Source of the DNA: NORP259 sp041398705
Lineage (GTDB): Bacteria > Planctomycetota > UBA1135 > GCA-002686595
DNA: 64,000 nt
Assembly: GCA_041398705.1 (NCBI GenBank)
Contig: JAWKUI010000004.1
Location: 310,001-374,000, forward strand
Direction of reading: 5' to 3'
In this document: positions 26,636 through 35,472 of the stretch, one piece after another
Layout of the letters: the number at the start of each line of letters is the position of its first letter
How positions within the stretch are numbered: the stretch's first letter is position 1
The notes under the pieces: generated by a model
Told to the model about the DNA's origin: nothing
What the model saw: only the letters and a program-made list of their open reading frames with translations
Database searches by the model: none
Made by a program: the position numbers and the translations under genes

Positions 26636-27852
26636 TGGACCTTGCCCTCCGCCGCGCGGCGGCGCTGCATGCTTTCCTTACCGAGGTACTTCAAGAGACG
26701 CGGACCGAATGCCAGGGTCATTCCGAACGCGATCACCCAGCAACTCCACTCCGGCCATTTGTCGGAAGGATTGCGGACCACGGAGAACCCCGAGAAGAGC
26801 GGAGTGTTCGGGCGCGCGTTCTCCGGTCCCCAGGAACTCTGGAAGACGGTGACGCCCCCGCTGCGCAAGGGCTCGTTCATCTGGATGTGCACGGGAATCG
26901 ACTCGCCGCCTTCGGTGATCTTCTCCACGTGGCTCGAGAAGACGCGGGCCATGCGGGTGCGCGGGTGGTCTTCTTTAGTGAACTTGATGAGCTTGAGCTC
27001 GAACGGCATCGGGTAGCGCTTCTTGCGCACGTCGATGGCGTAGCTCCGGCCACCGATCGAGTACATCGCCGGAGCATTCGCCATGCCCCAGAGCAGAACT
27101 GGCATCCCCCCCACCTCGCTCGTCGAACCCGCGGGGGTGATCTCGGCGTACAGCGCCGGAAAGTTGGCTTCCGCCTGGTCGGATTTCTCCATTGCGCGGA
27201 TGGCGAACCCTTCGACCACGGGGAAGGGGCTGTTCCACATGGGCCCCTTGGGCATCACCTGCGAATTCGCGGCGTACCCGCGCACCCAGATATCAAAGGG
27301 CATGCCCTCCGCCTTCAACCGGGCCGGGGCATCGGCGGTGGCTTTCCGGAAGGACTCCTCCCCGACCACCCACTCGCCCGTGGAACGCAACATGCCGGAG
27401 CTCGGCACGGGCTCCAACTCGCGCACCGCCACTTCCCAATGGTAGTGGTCTTGGTAGTGGGTGGCGCTTTCGCCCTCGAACAGCATCACCCCTCCGTCAT
27501 CGGACATCTGTTGCTTGACGATGCCCGCCAGCAACAACATCGCGATGCCCGTGTGCACGATCAGCACCCCGGCGGTGCGGGCACTCTTGCGGATGCGCAC
27601 GAATCCACCAAAGAGAAGGTTCACTGCCAGCAGCCCCATGACGAGCATACCGCCGGGCAGGGGGATGCGCAGGGGACCTAGATGCTGGATCAAACCCCAG
27701 GACTCGAAGTAGCGCTTCTGGGCCTGGAACAGTCCGGCTTCCACCTGATACCAAGTACCTGCGAAGGTCAGGATGAGCAGCAGCAGCAGCAGCGTAATGC
27801 AGAGCCCGTAGGACCCCAGCAGACGCACGACCGGATTCGGCTTGTCTTTCAT
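26632..27852 (-). CDS. resB: System II cytochrome c biogenesis protein, ResB/CcsB-type
   Basis: 406 residues. Three membrane helices are clear near the N-terminus (LLGSYGLCITLLLLLLIL, a helix at PLPGGMLVMGLLAVNLLFGG, and TAGVLIVHTGIAMLLLAGIV), a large periplasmic domain follows, and a final helix lies at about 375-395 (WSCWVIAFGMTLAFGPRLL). This is the ResB topology, and EPLRSGGVTVFQSSWGP matches the family block before the last helix. The ATG at 27852 overlaps the stop of the lipoprotein gene. Works with CcsA in apocytochrome handling and heme ligation. Confidence 0.87.
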   Translation of the reverse strand: MKDKPNPVVRLLGSYGLCITLLLLLLILTFAGTWYQVEAGLFQAQKRYFESWGLIQHLGPLRIPLPGGMLVMGLLAVNLLFGGFVRIRKSARTAGVLIVHTGIAMLLLAGIVKQQMSDDGGVMLFEGESATHYQDHYHWEVAVRELEPVPSSGMLRSTGEWVVGEESFRKATADAPARLKAEGMPFDIWVRGYAANSQVMPKGPMWNSPFPVVEGFAIRAMEKSDQAEANFPALYAEITPAGSTSEVGGMPVLLWGMANAPAMYSIGGRSYAIDVRKKRYPMPFELKLIKFTKEDHPRTRMARVFSSHVEKITEGGESIPVHIQMNEPLRSGGVTVFQSSWGPENARPNTPLFSGFSVVRNPSDKWPEWSCWVIAFGMTLAFGPRLLKYLGKESMQRRRAAEGKVQ

Positions 27853-29000
27853 TGCTGGCCCCCCATCTGGAAGCTCTGGATGTACGCGCGCACGCGTTCT
27901 TTCTCGGCTTGGACCACGTCCAGCGGCCCTGCCAGTTTGACAAACAGGGTTTCGCTGGCCATCGGCACCACCACCCCGATCAATCCGGCTTTGTCCACGA
28001 GAACATCGGTGCCCATGCCCTTGTACGAACCTTCGAGGTCGACCCACCACCCTTCTTCCCCGAGCACAGTCATGCGTTCGCCTGCGAGAAGATCGGCTTC
28101 CGGGGCCGCGTCGAGTCCGACTTGACCGCGCCAGCGGTTGATGTTCATCGGGACGCCACCGGCTTCGCCCGGCAGGAACATGACGGAAAGGTCTCCGCCG
28201 TCGCCCACCTCGTAGCTGTAGAGCCGAACCGAACCGGGATCCTTGACCTTCCACTCCGGCGGCGCCACCACCGTCAGTCGGCTGGCCCCGCTCTGGCTCG
28301 GCTCCACGGTCGGCGCGGTCGGAAGGTTCAAGCTCTCGGCGAAACGATCAAAGTTGGCGGCTTCGGCACCTACCACTTCGCGCGGACCGACGAGCTTGAG
28401 GAACGCCAGGGCTCCGCCGCGGTGCACGATCAACCCGCGCAGGCCCGCATCGGCGATCTCGCCGCCCATGCCATCGGCAAACGGTCCGCTCGCCGAGACC
28501 ACCGGACCGACTTCCCCGAACAGTTTCAGGGTCGGCAGGCCCGCGAGTTCCTCGTCGGTGATCGCCGGCAAACCGAATTGGCGACGCCAGCGGTCCACGT
28601 TGTCGCGGATGCCCTCCACGCTTCCGCCCAGAACCGACAGGTAACACGTGGCACCCGAATCCCCCTGCACGGAGAAGTTCAGCAGGCGGATGTCGGTGCG
28701 CGCGATCTGCTTCCAGGTATCCGGCAAGTCGTACTCGAACTCCGGAAGGGCGTGGCTGCCCTGGGCTGCGGCGGCGTCATGTCCAGCCGGCGGCGTCATG
28801 CTGCGGCTGCCAAAACGCATCTCAGGGGTGACCCCCGCCGGAACCATCTCGCCGCGCCCCACCGACGTGGGGGCCTGCCGCCGCATCTCCCCCGAAGCAT
28901 TGGAGGAGTCACACGCGCTGAGCCCACTCAGGGCGAGCAGCGCACCGGCCAGGACCAGGCGCGTGCGCGCCGGTTCCAGGTTCATGCCAAACGTCTTCAT
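27849..29000 (-). CDS. Lipoprotein with duplicated domain, linked to cytochrome c biogenesis
   Basis: 383 residues with a lipoprotein signal (LVLAGALLALSGLSAC), cysteine at about residue 30, followed by DSSN. Two copies of a roughly 140-residue domain follow. Each begins with a P(D/E)xWK segment, contains a strand-rich core with NxxRWRxQxGL (NVDRWRRQFGLPAI and NINRWRGQVGLDA), and ends with a FLKLVGP or FVKLAGP strand. I do not know a characterised function. The four-base overlap with resB and the pairing with CcsA suggest a periplasmic accessory to cytochrome maturation, such as an apocytochrome or heme handler; this is inference. The alternative start at the sixth codon would also be compatible. 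Confidence 0.75.
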   Translation of the reverse strand: MKTFGMNLEPARTRLVLAGALLALSGLSACDSSNASGEMRRQAPTSVGRGEMVPAGVTPEMRFGSRSMTPPAGHDAAAAQGSHALPEFEYDLPDTWKQIARTDIRLLNFSVQGDSGATCYLSVLGGSVEGIRDNVDRWRRQFGLPAITDEELAGLPTLKLFGEVGPVVSASGPFADGMGGEIADAGLRGLIVHRGGALAFLKLVGPREVVGAEAANFDRFAESLNLPTAPTVEPSQSGASRLTVVAPPEWKVKDPGSVRLYSYEVGDGGDLSVMFLPGEAGGVPMNINRWRGQVGLDAAPEADLLAGERMTVLGEEGWWVDLEGSYKGMGTDVLVDKAGLIGVVVPMASETLFVKLAGPLDVVQAEKERVRAYIQSFQMGGQQ

Positions 29001-29009
29001 GTGTTTCGC

Positions 29010-30005
29010 TCAGGTTTTGCGGTCCAGCAGATAGTCCGCCATCCGCAACAGTGTTTGCTGGGCCGGCCCGGAATCGAGCTGCAGGGCGCGACTCCGCGCC
29101 GACCGCAGCAGTTCCTGGGCGCGGGCCCGGGCATAGGCCACGCCGGCGCCGAGATCGCAGGCCTCGTGCAGGGCTGCTAGGCGATCGTGGATGCCCGGCT
29201 CCTGGTAGGCCCGGCGGATCGCCGCCTGGGTGCTTGCCCCCGAGTGTGCGTACGTGTGCAGCACCGCCAGGGTTACTTTGCCGTCATCGACGTCATTCCC
29301 CACGCGTTTGCCCACTTCGCGCTCATTTCCGGTCAGATCGAGCAGGTCGTCGGTGATCTGGAAAGCCAGGCCTAACTCCATCCCAAAGGCCCGCAACGAG
29401 GCGGCCGCCGGTCGCAAGGGGGTCTCGGGGCTCGCGGGGTAATGGGCTCCCAATTCGCACGCCGCCCCGTACAGCTCGGCGGTTTTGGCCGAGGCGATGG
29501 CTTCGTAGCGCTCCTGGGGAAGGTCGAACGAGTACCGCAGCGCGGCCTGCTCCATCTCACCGGCGCAGATGCGCTGGGCGGCTTGGGACAAGACCCTGGC
29601 CGCGAGGATCGAACGCAGCCGCGTCGAAAGGTGGAACGCCCGGCTGTAGAGCATGTCCCCAAGCAGAATGGCGGTCTGCTCGTCGTACTGGGTATGCACA
29701 CTCGGTTGATTGCGGCGCAGGTCCGCGCCATCGAGCACGTCGTCGTGCACAAGCGTCGCGAGGTGGATCAACTCGAGCACCGCGGCGACATGGGGCAGTT
29801 CCGGATCGTCGTTGCCCGTCGCTTTCCCCGCGAGCAACACCAATGCCGCCCGCAGTTCCTTGCCGCGGAAGTTCCCCAGGTACTCGATGCGTTCGCCAAC
29901 GGGACCGGAGTCGGTCAACTCCGCCGCAAGGATCGTGCGCATAGCGCGCAGTCCACCCTGCACCGGCGCCAGCAATTCACCCAGGGATACCGAGCTCGAA
30001 GTCAT
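29010..30005 (-). CDS. Polyprenyl diphosphate synthase (trans-type)
   Basis: 331 residues. Elongates isoprenoid diphosphates with isopentenyl diphosphate; probably makes the menaquinone side chain. The first aspartate-rich motif is LVHDDVLDGADLRR and the second FQITDDLLDLTG, with GKELRAALVLLAG upstream and the AE-K region (SAKTAELYGAACELGA). The ATG at 30005 (MTSSSVSLGELL) overlaps the mobA stop by four bases; longer in-frame extensions run through mobA. Chain length cannot be read reliably here. The respiratory context favours octaprenyl or similar rather than a carotenoid precursor. Confidence 0.9.
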   Translation of the reverse strand: MTSSSVSLGELLAPVQGGLRAMRTILAAELTDSGPVGERIEYLGNFRGKELRAALVLLAGKATGNDDPELPHVAAVLELIHLATLVHDDVLDGADLRRNQPSVHTQYDEQTAILLGDMLYSRAFHLSTRLRSILAARVLSQAAQRICAGEMEQAALRYSFDLPQERYEAIASAKTAELYGAACELGAHYPASPETPLRPAAASLRAFGMELGLAFQITDDLLDLTGNEREVGKRVGNDVDDGKVTLAVLHTYAHSGASTQAAIRRAYQEPGIHDRLAALHEACDLGAGVAYARARAQELLRSARSRALQLDSGPAQQTLLRMADYLLDRKT

Positions 30006-30643
30006 GCGGAACGCTCCTGGGCCAACCAGGCAGCCCACTGCTCGGGAGTATTGACGTTCGTCAGCCCGGAATCCAGTCCAGAGCTCTCGACCCACGCGAC
30101 CGGAGGCGCGCCCGGCTGGCGCATCCACGCGGTCATGCGGCGCTCGCCCTGATCCAAGGCCGCACGCACGTACGGTAGGAGCCGGGTGTGGTACAAAGCG
30201 ATCAGCGGCTGCGGATGTTCGGCATCCCCGAACATCAACGCGCCCGTGCCGGGGGCGGCAAGGGCGCGCGCAGTAGCCAGGCGTTGCAACACGCCGGCAT
30301 GTAGGCCGGGTAGATCACAGGCAGCGAGCAAGACCCACTCCACTTGCGGCATCGGCTGGGCCGCATCGAGGGCCGCCTCCAAACCCGCCAGGGGTCCGGC
30401 TTCCGCCCGCAAATCTTCGATGGCGCACCCGCCTTCGGGAGCCGCCGCCGCATCCCGGGCGACGCCAAAACAAATCCGCGGAAGCACCTGCCGCAAAGTT
30501 TCTTCGGTGCGCCGCAGCAGGCTGCGCCCATCCCACGAAAGCTCCGCCTTGTCGGTCCCCATGCGCCGGCTCTGGCCTCCGCACAGGATCACCCCCAGCA
30601 CCCCTTGCCAATCCCCCTGGTCGTGCTCCCGGTGACCGTTCAC
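30002..30643 (-). CDS. mobA: Molybdenum cofactor guanylyltransferase
   Basis: 213 residues. Transfers GMP from GTP to molybdopterin, giving the MGD cofactor of DMSO-reductase-family enzymes. The nucleotide-binding signature is LGVILCGGQSRRMGTDKAEL, followed by the metal-binding VLLAACDLPGL, a PL-ALYH segment and the C-terminal NVNTPEQW (family NxNTPed). Start ATG at 30643, 19 bases after tatA. Next to a Tat component, which exports folded MGD enzymes, so the operon fits building periplasmic molybdoenzymes. Confidence 0.9.
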   Translation of the reverse strand: MNGHREHDQGDWQGVLGVILCGGQSRRMGTDKAELSWDGRSLLRRTEETLRQVLPRICFGVARDAAAAPEGGCAIEDLRAEAGPLAGLEAALDAAQPMPQVEWVLLAACDLPGLHAGVLQRLATARALAAPGTGALMFGDAEHPQPLIALYHTRLLPYVRAALDQGERRMTAWMRQPGAPPVAWVESSGLDSGLTNVNTPEQWAAWLAQERSA

Positions 30644-30662
30644 GTGCGAAGCTCTCCCGAAA

Positions 30663-30869
30663 TCACTCGCCCCCCGGGGGGCGATTGGAATCGATCGTCT
30701 TCTGGTCGCCGGATTCGTCGTCCTTGAGACCGCGCTTGAACTGGGTGATGCTGGTGCCCATGGCGCGCGCCAGCTCGGGCAGCTTACGGCCCCCGAAGAG
30801 CAGCAGTACGGCGAGGACGATCAGCCAGAGCTCGGTACCGCCCGGCAGGGCCAAGGGGAGGTGCATCAT
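30663..30869 (-). CDS. tatA: Twin-arginine translocase subunit TatA/TatE
   Basis: 68 residues. One membrane helix (ELWLIVLAVLLLFGGRKLPEL) is followed directly by the amphipathic helix (ARAMGTSITQFKRGLKDD) and a short acidic tail, which is the full TatA pattern including FGxxKLPE. Oligomers of TatA allow folded proteins with RR signal peptides to cross the membrane. Start may be either of two adjacent ATGs (30869 or 30866). First gene of the operon; no tatC here. Confidence 0.92.
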   Translation of the reverse strand: MMHLPLALPGGTELWLIVLAVLLLFGGRKLPELARAMGTSITQFKRGLKDDESGDQKTIDSNRPPGGE

Positions 30870-30964
30870 GGGTTCAGAGGATCGGAGGAACAGGGGCCAT
30901 AGATCTTAATGCATCCCCCTGCCAATCCATCCCCCGCCCCGTAAAAACCCCCTTGGAAACGCAA

Positions 30965-30989
30965 AAAGGGGGCCCACCAGGCCCCCTTT
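30965..30989 (-). terminator. Intrinsic terminator after the 343-residue helical protein gene
   Basis: A perfect 10-base stem (30965-30974 with 30980-30989) and a 5-base loop. On the minus strand the stem is followed by a run of Ts. It lies 23 bases after the stop at 31012. Confidence 0.85.
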
Positions 30990-31011
30990 CCGGGTCCACC
31001 TCGACCGGCGC

Positions 31012-32043
31012 TCAGATCGCCAGGTCGATGCCCTGCCCCGGGCGGCTGTCGAGCCACCCGGCGAGCTGGGCCGAAGGGGTGTAGGTGGCTTGTCCGAGGC
31101 CACGGGCTTCGCGGGAATCCTGGAACAGGCCGCTGAGGAAGCCGCGCAGGGCCGGGCGCTGCGACCAAAGCTCGCTAAGTCCGGTTTTCTCTTCCGCGGC
31201 GAACTGATCGAGGCGCGCGCTCCAGTCCTGGGCGAGGTTTTGCACCGCCTCCTGACGCGACTCCACCGGCGTCACGGAAGCAGCCGCCACCGTACCCGTG
31301 GTGCTGCCCTGGTCGCCGGAGCTCATGCCGGAGACCGTCGGGGGAGCCAGGTTGTCGCGCAGGTGCTGGAGGATGTTGTCCAGGCTGCGGCGCACGTCGT
31401 CCAGGCTCATGCCACCCGTAGCCACGGCATCCCGGAGACGCTCGAAGTGGTCCTGCATCAGCCCGGTCGCCTCGAGGGCCTGGCCATCCGCCCCTTCGGG
31501 CAGGTTCGACATGTAGTTGGCGAGGCGCTGTTCGAGGCTGGCCTGCAGGGCATCCAGGCGATCGAGCGAGTGTTGGATGTCCAGATCGGTCTGCGGCGCG
31601 CCGGCGTCCTGGGCCGAGCCCACGCCAGTGCTGCTCACCTGGGTCGCGTTGCTGGTCAGCACCGCCACGGCGTCCTGCACGCCGGTGCGCACCAAATCCA
31701 CGGTGCGTTCGATGCCGCGGGCGAGATCGTCGCCCGAAAGGCCGTTTTCCATGGCGTTGTGCAGGCGCTCGAGATGGGCACTGAAGTCGGCCCGCACCGA
31801 ACTCAGGTCGATTCCCGGCATGTTCTGCTCGAGATTCGCGAGGCGGCTTTCCAATTGGCTGGCGTACCGCTCGAGGCGCTCCTCGGGGCTCAAGCCAAAG
31901 GCAGCGTCGTCGGCGGCACCGGCTTGGGTGCCTGCGCCCACCACCACGCCCTGGGTCGGCATGGACTGGGGGGTACCCGCGGGGCGAAGACCAGCAGCAT
32001 TCTGGAGATGCTGCGAGGGATAGGGATTGCCGGAGATCTTCAT
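31012..32043 (-). CDS. Helical-repeat protein of unknown function
   Basis: 343 residues, no signal peptide or membrane helix. Two similar helical units of about 70 residues are visible: LESRLANLEQNMPGIDLSS to GIERTVDLVRTGVQD (about 65-145), and LEQRLANYMSNLPEGADGQ to LDNILQHLRDNL (about 170-245). Both contain a (F)xxxLERLxxA/ERLRDA core. A third helical segment and a C-terminal GWLDSRPGQGIDLAI follow. I do not recognise a family. The N-terminal MKISGNPYPSQHL and disordered Gln/Gly-rich start recall export-system or flagellar-associated proteins, but nothing nearby supports this. Monocistronic with its own terminator. Confidence 0.65.
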   Translation of the reverse strand: MKISGNPYPSQHLQNAAGLRPAGTPQSMPTQGVVVGAGTQAGAADDAAFGLSPEERLERYASQLESRLANLEQNMPGIDLSSVRADFSAHLERLHNAMENGLSGDDLARGIERTVDLVRTGVQDAVAVLTSNATQVSSTGVGSAQDAGAPQTDLDIQHSLDRLDALQASLEQRLANYMSNLPEGADGQALEATGLMQDHFERLRDAVATGGMSLDDVRRSLDNILQHLRDNLAPPTVSGMSSGDQGSTTGTVAAASVTPVESRQEAVQNLAQDWSARLDQFAAEEKTGLSELWSQRPALRGFLSGLFQDSREARGLGQATYTPSAQLAGWLDSRPGQGIDLAI

Positions 32044-32290
32044 GTTCCGGCTTATCGGACGCCGCCCCGCGAAGGCTTAGCATGCTGCAGTTTCATTGCA
32101 GGAAACGGCCGGAAACGCCTTCCCTGGTAGCCCTGCGGTGCCGCTCGTGGAACACCGGGAAGAACTTTCCGGGTGCCCTGCTCCGGCCCGGGACACCCGC
32201 CGCGGGACCCGGAACCCCGCCGCACATCCCGCTGCACATCCACAAAAGCCCAGCCTTTCCCGGCCCCTCCCGACTCCGCACAATGCTCCC

Positions 32291-33097
32291 ATGGACTTGA
32301 TCCAGATCCAACAGCGTTTGGTGCGCCGCCTAGCGAAGCTGCACTTCGACGAGCCGGTGGTACACGTCTACAACCCGCTCGTTTACGCGCGTGCTTCCGC
32401 CGAGCGCTACATCGAGCAATATGCCCGGCGCGGGGTCGAAGCCCTGTGGCTCGGCATGAATCCCGGCCCCTGGGGCATGGCGCAGACTGGCGTTCCCTTC
32501 GGTGAAGTGGAGATGGCCCGCGATTGGCTGCGCACCGAAGCCCCCGTCTCAAAGCCCCGCACGGAGCATCCGAAACGACCGATCGAAGGGTACGCCTGCC
32601 AGCGCAGCGAAGTCAGCGGCCGCCGACTCTGGGGCTGGGCGCAGGAACGCTTCGGCAGCGCGGACCGCTTCTTCGAGCGCTTCTTCGTGTGGAACTACTG
32701 CCCGCTGGTGTTCATGGAGGAAAGCGGCAAGAACCGCACCCCCGACAAACTGCCCGCCGCCGAACGCGAGCCCTTGTTCGCCGCCTGTGACCAGGCCCTG
32801 CGCGAGCTCGTATCCGCCATCGAACCGGCGCGCATCATCGGCGTCGGTCGTTTCGCCCAGGACCAGGCCAAACGCGCCCTCGTTGGCCTCGACCTCCCCA
32901 TCGACACTGTCCTCCACCCCTCCCCCAGCCAGCCCTGCTGCCAACCGCGGCTGGGCCGCGGCGCGATACAGCTCACGGCGATGGGGATCCAACTCCTAGG
33001 CGCCGAGCCGTGCCACGCAACGGTGCCGGTATTTGCCGCAGCACGCCGCCTGCTGGCGTTCCGCCAGCCGACCGCGACGAATAACGTGACAACTTAA
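32291..33097 (+). CDS. SMUG1-type single-strand-selective uracil-DNA glycosylase
   Basis: 268 residues. Removes uracil (and probably oxidised pyrimidines) from DNA at the start of base-excision repair. Motif 1 LWLGMNPGPWGMAQTGVPFG is the SMUG1 active-site loop including the Asn, and motif 2 is VLHPSPSQP (HPSPxxP). The WNYCPLVFMEESGKNRTPDKLP block is typical of SMUG1. Start ATG at 32291; sequence upstream in frame is non-conserved. The last residues QPTATNNVTT overlap a short palindrome-like region downstream. Confidence 0.9.
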   Translation: MDLIQIQQRLVRRLAKLHFDEPVVHVYNPLVYARASAERYIEQYARRGVEALWLGMNPGPWGMAQTGVPFGEVEMARDWLRTEAPVSKPRTEHPKRPIEGYACQRSEVSGRRLWGWAQERFGSADRFFERFFVWNYCPLVFMEESGKNRTPDKLPAAEREPLFAACDQALRELVSAIEPARIIGVGRFAQDQAKRALVGLDLPIDTVLHPSPSQPCCQPRLGRGAIQLTAMGIQLLGAEPCHATVPVFAAARRLLAFRQPTATNNVTT

Positions 33098-33153
33098 ACC
33101 CGCTTCCGTACGTAACACATTTCAACGCAGGCGCCCATAGACCCAAAACACCA

Positions 33154-33189
33154 GACGCCCCATCCGGCGACTGGGCCGAATGGGGCGTC
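33154..33189. terminator. Hairpin between the convergent SMUG1-type gene and sucD
   Basis: Perfect 10-base stem (33154-33163 with 33180-33189) and a 16-base loop. A TGTTTT follows on the minus strand, so it may serve sucD mainly and the plus-strand gene as well. Confidence 0.65.
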
Positions 33190-33223
33190 CGAAACGGTGG
33201 CGGGTGGACCGCGCAGGTGAAGC

Positions 33224-34123
33224 TCAGCCCTGGGCCGCGGCCAGCAGGCCGCTTTCCTTCAGGCGCTGCTCCATCATCTCGCCGAGGCGTGCGGGGCTCT
33301 TGCTCATCCACACGCCGGCCTTCTCCATGGCCGCGACCTTTTCCTTCGCGGTGCCCTTGCCGCCGGCGATGATGGCGCCGGCGTGGCCCATGCGCTTGCC
33401 GGGGGGCGCGGTTTGACCCGCGATGAAGCCGACCATCGGCTTCTTCACGTGGGCGGCGATGTAGTCGGCGGCGGCCTCTTCGGCGCTGCCGCCGATCTCG
33501 CCGATCATGATGATCGCGTCGGTTTTCGGATCGTTGTTCATGGCCGTCAGCACGTCCACGAAGTTGGTGCCGTTCACCGGGTCACCGCCGATGCCCACGC
33601 AGGTGGACTGGCCGATGCCGCGGGTGGTGAGCTGCCAAACCGCTTCGTAGGTGAGGGTGCCCGAGCGGCTGATGACGCCCACGCGGCCCGGCTTGTGGAT
33701 GTAGCCCGGCATGATGCCGATCTTGCACTCGCCCGGAGTGATGACGCCGGGGCAGTTCGGGCCGATCAGGCGCGACTTGCTGCCTTTCAGCGCATCGACC
33801 ACACGCACCATATCGAGCACCGGAATGCCCTCGGTGATCGTGACGATGAGCTCGATCTCGGCTTCGACGGCCTCGATGATCGCGGCGGCCGCGAAGGGCG
33901 GCGGCACGTAGATCACCGTGGCGTTGCAGCCGGTCGCGGCGCGCGCGTCGGCGCAGTTCTCGAAAACCGGCAGACCCAGGTGCTCGGTGCCGCCCTTCTT
34001 CGGGGTGACGCCGCCCACCATCTTGGTGCCGTAATCGATCGCCTGCTGGCTGTGGAAGGTACCGGTTTTGCCGGTGAAGCCCTGGCAGATGACCTTGGTG
34101 TTCTTGTCGACGAAGATGCTCAT
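33224..34123 (-). CDS. sucD: Succinate-CoA ligase alpha subunit
   Basis: 299 residues. With SucC converts succinyl-CoA plus ADP or GDP and phosphate to succinate, CoA and ATP or GTP in the TCA cycle. The CoA-binding region (VICQGFTGKTGTFHSQQAI), IVTITEGIPVLDMV, RLIGPNCPGVITPGECKIGI and the phosphohistidine loop MGHAGAIIAGGKGTAKEK are present. ATG at 34123 (MSIFVDKNTK) follows the sucC stop by four bases, so the pair is an operon. Confidence 0.96.
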   Translation of the reverse strand: MSIFVDKNTKVICQGFTGKTGTFHSQQAIDYGTKMVGGVTPKKGGTEHLGLPVFENCADARAATGCNATVIYVPPPFAAAAIIEAVEAEIELIVTITEGIPVLDMVRVVDALKGSKSRLIGPNCPGVITPGECKIGIMPGYIHKPGRVGVISRSGTLTYEAVWQLTTRGIGQSTCVGIGGDPVNGTNFVDVLTAMNNDPKTDAIIMIGEIGGSAEEAAADYIAAHVKKPMVGFIAGQTAPPGKRMGHAGAIIAGGKGTAKEKVAAMEKAGVWMSKSPARLGEMMEQRLKESGLLAAAQG

Positions 34124-34127
34124 GGGA

Positions 34128-35294
34128 TCAGGCTCCTTTGACAGCGGCACAGATTTTTTGGGCGGCGTCGTCCAGGTCGGTGGCGGGGATGATCGGAAGG
34201 CCCGACTCCTGCAGCATCTTGCGACCCAGTTCGACGTTGGTGCCCTCGAGGCGCACCACCAAGGGGACATTCAGATCGATCTGCTTGACGGCTTCGATCA
34301 CGCCGGTGGCGATCACGTCACATTTCATGATGCCGCCGAAGATGTTGATCAGCACCCCTTCGACCTTGGGGTCGGAGAGGATGATGCGGAACGCCGCGGT
34401 GACGTTCTGCGCGGTCGCGCCGCCCCCCACATCGAGGAAGTTGGCCGGATCGCCGCCATAGAGCTGGATCACGTCCATGGTGGACATTGCGAGACCCGCG
34501 CCGTTCACCATGCAGCCGATCGAACCGTCGAGCGCGATGTAGGAAAGGCCGTACTTGCCGGCTTCCAGCTCCTTCGGGTCCTCCTCGTGCGGATCGAGCA
34601 TCGCGACCGTGTCGGGGTGACGGAAGAGGGCGTTGGAATCGAAGTTGATCTTCGCGTCCAGGGCCAGCACCTTGCCGTCCTTGGTGGTGACGAGCGGGTT
34701 GATTTCGGCGATCGAGCAGTCCTCTTTGCAGAAGACCTCGGCCAAGCCGTTCAGGTACTTCATCGCCGCGGGCACCAGCTCCGCCGGCACGCCGATGCCT
34801 TCGCACAGGCGCTTGGCATCCGCGTCCGCGAGGCGACCGTCGGCGCTGAGCGGCGCCTTCAGGATCTTCTCGGGGTGCGACTCGGCGACCTCTTCGATCT
34901 CCATGCCGCCTTCGCTGGAGGCCATCATGACCGGACGCTGCTGCTCGCGGTCGATGGCGATGCCGAGGTACAGCTCGCGGTCGATCAGCGAACCTTCTTC
35001 GATCCACACCTTGCGCACCAGCTGGCCTTCCGGGCCGGTCTGGTGGGTGATCAGGTTCATGCCGAGGATCTTCGCCCCAGCCGCCCGGGCTTCGTCCACG
35101 CTCTTCACGAGCACGACGCCGCCGCCCTTGCCGCGGCCACCCGCGTGGATCTGGGCCTTCACCACCTGAACGGGGGTGCCCAGCTCCTGGTAAGCCTTGG
35201 CCACCTCATCGGGGGTGGTACACACCCGGCCCTGGGGCACGGGCAGTCCGTACTTGGCAAGCAACTGCTTGGCCTGGTACTCGTGAATCTTCAT
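34128..35294 (-). CDS. sucC: Succinate-CoA ligase beta subunit
   Basis: 388 residues, normal length. ATP-grasp subunit: MKIHEYQAKQLLAKYGLPVP at the N-terminus, VKAQIHAGGRGKGGGV (nucleotide/hinge), EINPLVTTKDGKVLALDAKI (metal-binding) and the C-terminal GGIMKCDVIATGVIEA loop of the CoA-ligase domain. ATG at 35294 is the family start. Divergent from the dCTP deaminase-like gene across 178 bases. Confidence 0.96.
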   Translation of the reverse strand: MKIHEYQAKQLLAKYGLPVPQGRVCTTPDEVAKAYQELGTPVQVVKAQIHAGGRGKGGGVVLVKSVDEARAAGAKILGMNLITHQTGPEGQLVRKVWIEEGSLIDRELYLGIAIDREQQRPVMMASSEGGMEIEEVAESHPEKILKAPLSADGRLADADAKRLCEGIGVPAELVPAAMKYLNGLAEVFCKEDCSIAEINPLVTTKDGKVLALDAKINFDSNALFRHPDTVAMLDPHEEDPKELEAGKYGLSYIALDGSIGCMVNGAGLAMSTMDVIQLYGGDPANFLDVGGGATAQNVTAAFRIILSDPKVEGVLINIFGGIMKCDVIATGVIEAVKQIDLNVPLVVRLEGTNVELGRKMLQESGLPIIPATDLDDAAQKICAAVKGA

Positions 35295-35472
35295 GGTCGC
35301 GACTGCGAGGGGGACGGAAGGAAGCGCCGGACCGGGCTCGGGACCCGCTACGGCATTTGAGGCGAAGAGCATATCGGGCCGGCCCCTGAATCTCCAGGGC
35401 GCCCGGCCGGCCCGCCCCAGGACCCGCCCGGCGCTCCTCCTGGGCCCTCGCCCCCGCTATCATTCCCCGCCC

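Noticed and set aside
30870..30960. A promoter for tatA with TTGGCA and TATGGC
   Set aside because: Spacing is 18 bases and the -10 match is only 3/6, so it is not listed as a feature.
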